DNA from: Thermoplasmata archaeon
GTDB lineage: Archaea > Thermoplasmatota > Thermoplasmata > Lutacidiplasmatales > UBA184
Direction of reading: 5' to 3'
NCBI GenBank assembly: GCA_021817605.1
Contig: JAKAUN010000009.1
Span: 1 to 64,000, forward strand
DNA length: 64,000 nt
Of the stretch, positions 60,899-64,000 are shown piece after piece. Under the pieces are notes generated by a model. The model did no database searches, was not told the origin of the DNA, and saw only the letters and a list, made by a program, of their open reading frames with translations. Position numbers and translations under genes: made by a program. Numbering within the stretch: position 1 is the stretch's first letter; each line of letters starts with the position of its first letter.

Positions 60899-63133
60899 CC
60901 GACGCGGCGGCAGCGCTCCGCCGCCGTGGCCGCTCTGCCCGGGGAGGTCGACGGCGTGCCCGACCCATCCCTGCCACTCGGGAGGCAGGGCCGCCCTCTC
61001 GTCCGGCTCGCCGAGCGTCGCCTCGAGCGCCTCCGCACGGTCGGTCCGGCCGCGGGCCCGCTCGAGCAGGGCAAGCCGAAGGAGCGCCTCGGCGCGGAAC
61101 CTCGGGACCGAGGCGTCCGGCGGGAGGTCGATCAGAGCGCTCCAGAACTCCTCGGCGAGGGAGGTCTCCCGACCGAGCGCCGCGCGTCGTCCGAGGAGGA
61201 GCCAGAGCCGCAGCAGATGCGGCGACGGCGGAAGGAGATGCATCGTCTCCGAAAGGCTCTGCGCCCGCTCGAGCGGCACCTCGGCCGAGGAAGGGCTGCC
61301 CCGGTCGAGCTCCAGCGCCGCGAGCCCGATCTGGTGGGCGAGCTCGATGGTGGGAAGCTTCTCGCTCGCCAGGACCGCGATGCTCGCCTCGCGGAGATGG
61401 CGGGCCTGCGCGACGTCGCCCCGGCGCTCCACCACGCGCACCTCGAACTCGGAGAGGAGGTAGTCGAGCTCCCAGCGACGCTCGTTGGCGAGCAGGTGAT
61501 GGGCCGAGCGGAGGTAGCGCTCGGCCTCCACGAGCTCCTCCGGGGTCCCCTCGAGGCGGGGAAGACCCATGGCGAACAGCCCCATCGCCTGGAGATGCTT
61601 CTCGGGCCGGCGTCGCGCCGCCTGCGCGACCCGAAGGGCCGTCTTCTCGGCCCGCGCGCGGAGGTTGCGCTCGACCAAGAGCTCGGTCGACAGGGTGTCG
61701 AAGAGGATCTCGGCCTCGGGCCGGTCGGCGATCTGGCATCTCTCCGCGATCTCCGCGAGCGTCGTGAGGAGAGAGGCTCGGGGACCGACGGCGCGTATCG
61801 CCAGGAGGAGCGGTTCGATCGACTGGGCGAGCTCCGCGGGAGGGCTCTGGGTTCCCAGAGCCCGGGCGATCCCTTCCCGGAGGCGGGCTTCGGCTTCCGA
61901 AGGACGGCCGCTGAAGAAGAGGGCGCGGGCGAGGTAGAGGCAGAGCTCGGGCTCGAGCGTCCTGCGTTCGGAAGGGCCCACGGTCACCAGGCACCCGTGC
62001 GCCTCCTCGAGAAGCTCGGTGGAGGTGGCGAAGGCCGCAAGATCGAGGCCGACCTCCGCGGCGGAGACCAGACGGGCCATCGCGGTCGCTCCGGGCCGGT
62101 TGGCAAGGTAATGCCGCGCCACCTCGATCCGTCGTGCGAACGTCGGCTCCGGGGAGAGCGCTTCGAGCGCCTCGGCGATCTCCCGGTGCATCGCGGCGCG
62201 TTCCGCCTCGGGAAGGAGGCCGGCAAGGATCCTCGCGGCCGCGCGGTCGAGGAAGGCGACGCGAGCGTCCCGGACCCGGAGGAGACCACGTTCGGCGGCC
62301 GGGACGAGCAGGTCGCCGAGCGCGACCACGCTCAGGCGCGAGACGCGCCCGAGCACGAGCTCGGTGACGTCCCCGCCGAGCAGAGCGAGGAAGCCCGCCA
62401 GCCGGCGGGTGCGCTCGGGGAGCTGGTCGAGCAGGTCCCGGTAGCGCCGCACCTCGCGGGGGTCGGCGGAGGCGTCGGGCTGGTGGACCCAGTCGACATC
62501 GGCCCGGTGGCGGAGCGCCTCCTGCCAGAGCGTCGTGCCCGGGACGGTGATGTCGAGCGCGGCCGCGACCAACAGGGGGCGAAGCCGCCCGCGGGCGGAG
62601 AGCTGGAGGAGGAAGCCTCGGCTCTCCGGATCGAGGAAGGCGGCGTCATCGACCAGGAGGACGACCGGATGGGCTGAGGCGCCGCGGAACTCGGGGAGGA
62701 TCTCCTCCCAGTAGCTCGCCAGATCTATCGCATCCGCCGCTCGGGGACGCGAGGGTTCTCCCAGGAAGAGCGACCCCGGACGCTCTGCCCTCCGACGGTG
62801 CGAGCGGGGCATCGTCCCCGGATTGACCGCGACCGGTGCCATAGGGGCGAGCCCCTCGGGGAGGGGGCTGTCCCCGACCGCGTCGCCCGCGACCGACGGA
62901 AAGTCCGAGGGGCTTCCCCGAAGGCCGACCAGGCCGGCGAAGGGTACCATCCGATCGCCGTAGCTCCCCCGCAACCGTACGACGCGGGCCGAGAGCTGCT
63001 CGGCACGGGCACCGATCTCCTGGAGGAGCTCCGACTTCCCGCTCGTCGGGGGGCCCAGGATGACCACCGTTCGGCCGGAGAACTCCCGCAACCCTTCGAG
63101 GGCACGGAGGATCGCGGGGACCTCGGCCGGCAC
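60893..63133 (-). CDS. Large AAA/STAND-like ATPase with helical repeats
   Basis: This protein of about 746 residues has Walker A VVILGPPTSGKSELLQEIG (about 20-38) and Walker B-like VVLLVDDAAFLDPESRG. A degenerate AAA/winged-helix region follows and then more than 400 residues of TPR-like helical repeats (ELVEAERYLRSAHHLLANE and similar). The layout resembles STAND or MalT-like ATPases without a visible DNA-binding end. GTG 63133 lies about 35 bases after a TATA box shared with the divergent deoxyhypusine synthase gene. Role unknown. Confidence 0.75.
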   Translation of the reverse strand: MPAEVPAILRALEGLREFSGRTVVILGPPTSGKSELLQEIGARAEQLSARVVRLRGSYGDRMVPFAGLVGLRGSPSDFPSVAGDAVGDSPLPEGLAPMAPVAVNPGTMPRSHRRRAERPGSLFLGEPSRPRAADAIDLASYWEEILPEFRGASAHPVVLLVDDAAFLDPESRGFLLQLSARGRLRPLLVAAALDITVPGTTLWQEALRHRADVDWVHQPDASADPREVRRYRDLLDQLPERTRRLAGFLALLGGDVTELVLGRVSRLSVVALGDLLVPAAERGLLRVRDARVAFLDRAAARILAGLLPEAERAAMHREIAEALEALSPEPTFARRIEVARHYLANRPGATAMARLVSAAEVGLDLAAFATSTELLEEAHGCLVTVGPSERRTLEPELCLYLARALFFSGRPSEAEARLREGIARALGTQSPPAELAQSIEPLLLAIRAVGPRASLLTTLAEIAERCQIADRPEAEILFDTLSTELLVERNLRARAEKTALRVAQAARRRPEKHLQAMGLFAMGLPRLEGTPEELVEAERYLRSAHHLLANERRWELDYLLSEFEVRVVERRGDVAQARHLREASIAVLASEKLPTIELAHQIGLAALELDRGSPSSAEVPLERAQSLSETMHLLPPSPHLLRLWLLLGRRAALGRETSLAEEFWSALIDLPPDASVPRFRAEALLRLALLERARGRTDRAEALEATLGEPDERAALPPEWQGWVGHAVDLPGQSGHGGGALPPRRL

Positions 63134-63162
63134 CGGGCACCTCCGTCCCCGTTCGGCCCGAT

Positions 63163-63172
63163 GTAATTTAAC
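63163..63172. promoter_or_regulatory. Bidirectional TATA box
   Basis: gtaatttaac reads as TATA-like on both strands and is well placed for the ATPase gene (start 63133) and for the deoxyhypusine synthase gene (start 63207). Confidence 0.55.
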
Positions 63173-63206
63173 AAGGCGCTGGACCCCCCCGGGAAGCGGG
63201 AGGGCC

Positions 63207-64000
63207 GTGCCAACGGCTAAGAACCGTGCGACGCTGCCCGGCACCGTGCCGCCACGCCTTGCGACGCAGCGCAAGCGCCTCCTGACCCGCCCGGTGCGTC
63301 CGGTGGACGTCCGCCGGGTCCACGGGCTAGGCGAGCTCCTCGATCAGTTCAGGACCACGTCGATCCAGGCGCGGAACCTCGGCCGATGCCTGGAGGTCTG
63401 GGAGAACGCACTCACCGACCGGCGACGCCCCACGATCTTCCTTGGCCTTGCCGGGCCGCTCATCGCCGCGGGCCTCCGCAAGGTGCTGCGGGACCTCATC
63501 GACTGGGGCGTCGTCGACGTGGTCGTCTCCACCGGCGCGGTCCTCTACCAGGACCTCTACCAGACGATCGGCGGCCGCCACTGGATGGGAAGCCCGACAG
63601 CCGACGACCTGCGTCTGCGCGAGCTCTATCTCGACCGCATCTACGACACCTACGTCGACGAGATCAAGTTCGAGGAGACCGACCGGGAGATCGCTCGGGT
63701 CACCCACGAGTTGCCCCCACGGCCCGCCTCGTCGCGGGAGTTCCTTCAGTTCCTCGGCTCGAGGTTCCCGGACCGCGAGTCGATCCTCGCGACCGCCGCC
63801 CGGCGTGGGGTGCCGGTCTTCTCGCCGGCGCTCATCGACAGCTCGATCGGGATCGGGCTCACCCTCCACTACCAGGCGAACCGGGGCAAGAAGGAACGGT
63901 TCCTCCTGGACGCGGTGCGCGACAACTACGAGCTCGTCCAGATCCTCGCTGCCTCCGCGCGGACCGCGGTGGTCTATGTCGGAGGGGGGACGCCGAAGAA
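63207..64000 (+). CDS. dys: Deoxyhypusine synthase (3' end outside the window)
   Basis: The 264 visible codons encode an enzyme that adds the aminobutyl group of spermidine to initiation factor aIF5A. Motifs are TIFLGLAGPLIAAGLRKVL, VVSTGAVLYQDLYQTIGG, VPVFSPALIDSSIG and YVGGGTPK, close to the NAD- and spermidine-binding blocks; the last is cut just as the active-site lysine loop begins. GTG 63207 follows gggaggg. The enzyme is typical of archaea and eukaryotes. Confidence 0.93.
   Translation, partial: MPTAKNRATLPGTVPPRLATQRKRLLTRPVRPVDVRRVHGLGELLDQFRTTSIQARNLGRCLEVWENALTDRRRPTIFLGLAGPLIAAGLRKVLRDLIDWGVVDVVVSTGAVLYQDLYQTIGGRHWMGSPTADDLRLRELYLDRIYDTYVDEIKFEETDREIARVTHELPPRPASSREFLQFLGSRFPDRESILATAARRGVPVFSPALIDSSIGIGLTLHYQANRGKKERFLLDAVRDNYELVQILAASARTAVVYVGGGTPK

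Overview
The window is GC-rich, gene-dense and archaeal. Marker genes include the replication factor C large subunit, ABCE1, Rad50/Mre11, the aspartate carbamoyltransferase pair PyrB/PyrI, an MptA-type GTP cyclohydrolase, deoxyhypusine synthase (cut by the right edge), an archaeal RNase P RNA and a C/D box guide RNA. Many genes have a TATA-like box about 25 bases before the start codon, suggesting leaderless transcripts; GTG starts and 4-base start/stop overlaps are common. Surface proteins with FTExGLPxGTxW repeats and the gene mix suggest a high-GC member of Thermoplasmatota. That placement is inference.

Layout. 0-2 kb: 3' end of a surface protein with near-identical 321-base repeats, then tRNA-Thr. 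2.5-7 kb: minus-strand cluster (small unknown, membrane/RanBP2 zinc-finger protein, enolase-superfamily dehydratase, Bcp peroxiredoxin, divergent aldo-keto reductase). 7-12.7 kb: rfcL, OsmC, MarC, DUF1684, a MIP18/SufT-type protein and mptA. 12.7-17.7 kb: FtsX/MacB-type ABC exporter followed by ABCE1. 18-20 kb: two small membrane proteins. 20.1-30.5 kb: a sulfur island. One minus-strand operon runs SufR-like regulator, cysteine synthase, JAMM peptidase, and a single polypeptide joining a CysO-like ubiquitin-fold sulfur carrier, a MoeB/E1 and a rhodanese. The divergent strand carries sufC, sufS, sufB and a CDGSH protein, followed by sufD (minus) and sufU.

30.5-45.7 kb: ferredoxin plus B12/radical SAM protein, a 39-residue ORF, aldo-keto reductase, mre11-rad50, H+-pyrophosphatase, a recently inserted IS element, thrS, a C/D sRNA, a HisA-like protein and rnpB. 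45.8-50.1 kb: broken zinc-ribbon genes, then a metal-transport unit (Nramp-related carrier, 57-residue membrane protein, PRC/MgtE-N/CBS sensor protein) beside a divergent CsoR-like gene. 50.4-57.7 kb: ABC-2 exporter, methyltransferase, YHS and SHOCT proteins, repeat surface protein and cupredoxin. 57.8-64 kb: EamA transporter, pyrB-pyrI, GDT1-family transporter, a large ATPase/helical-repeat protein and deoxyhypusine synthase.

The most interesting systems are the fused sulfur-carrier/E1/rhodanese + JAMM + cysteine synthase operon headed by a SufR-like gene, with a 12-base element shared by the sufR/sufC and sufD promoters, and the three-gene Nramp/MgtE-sensor unit.
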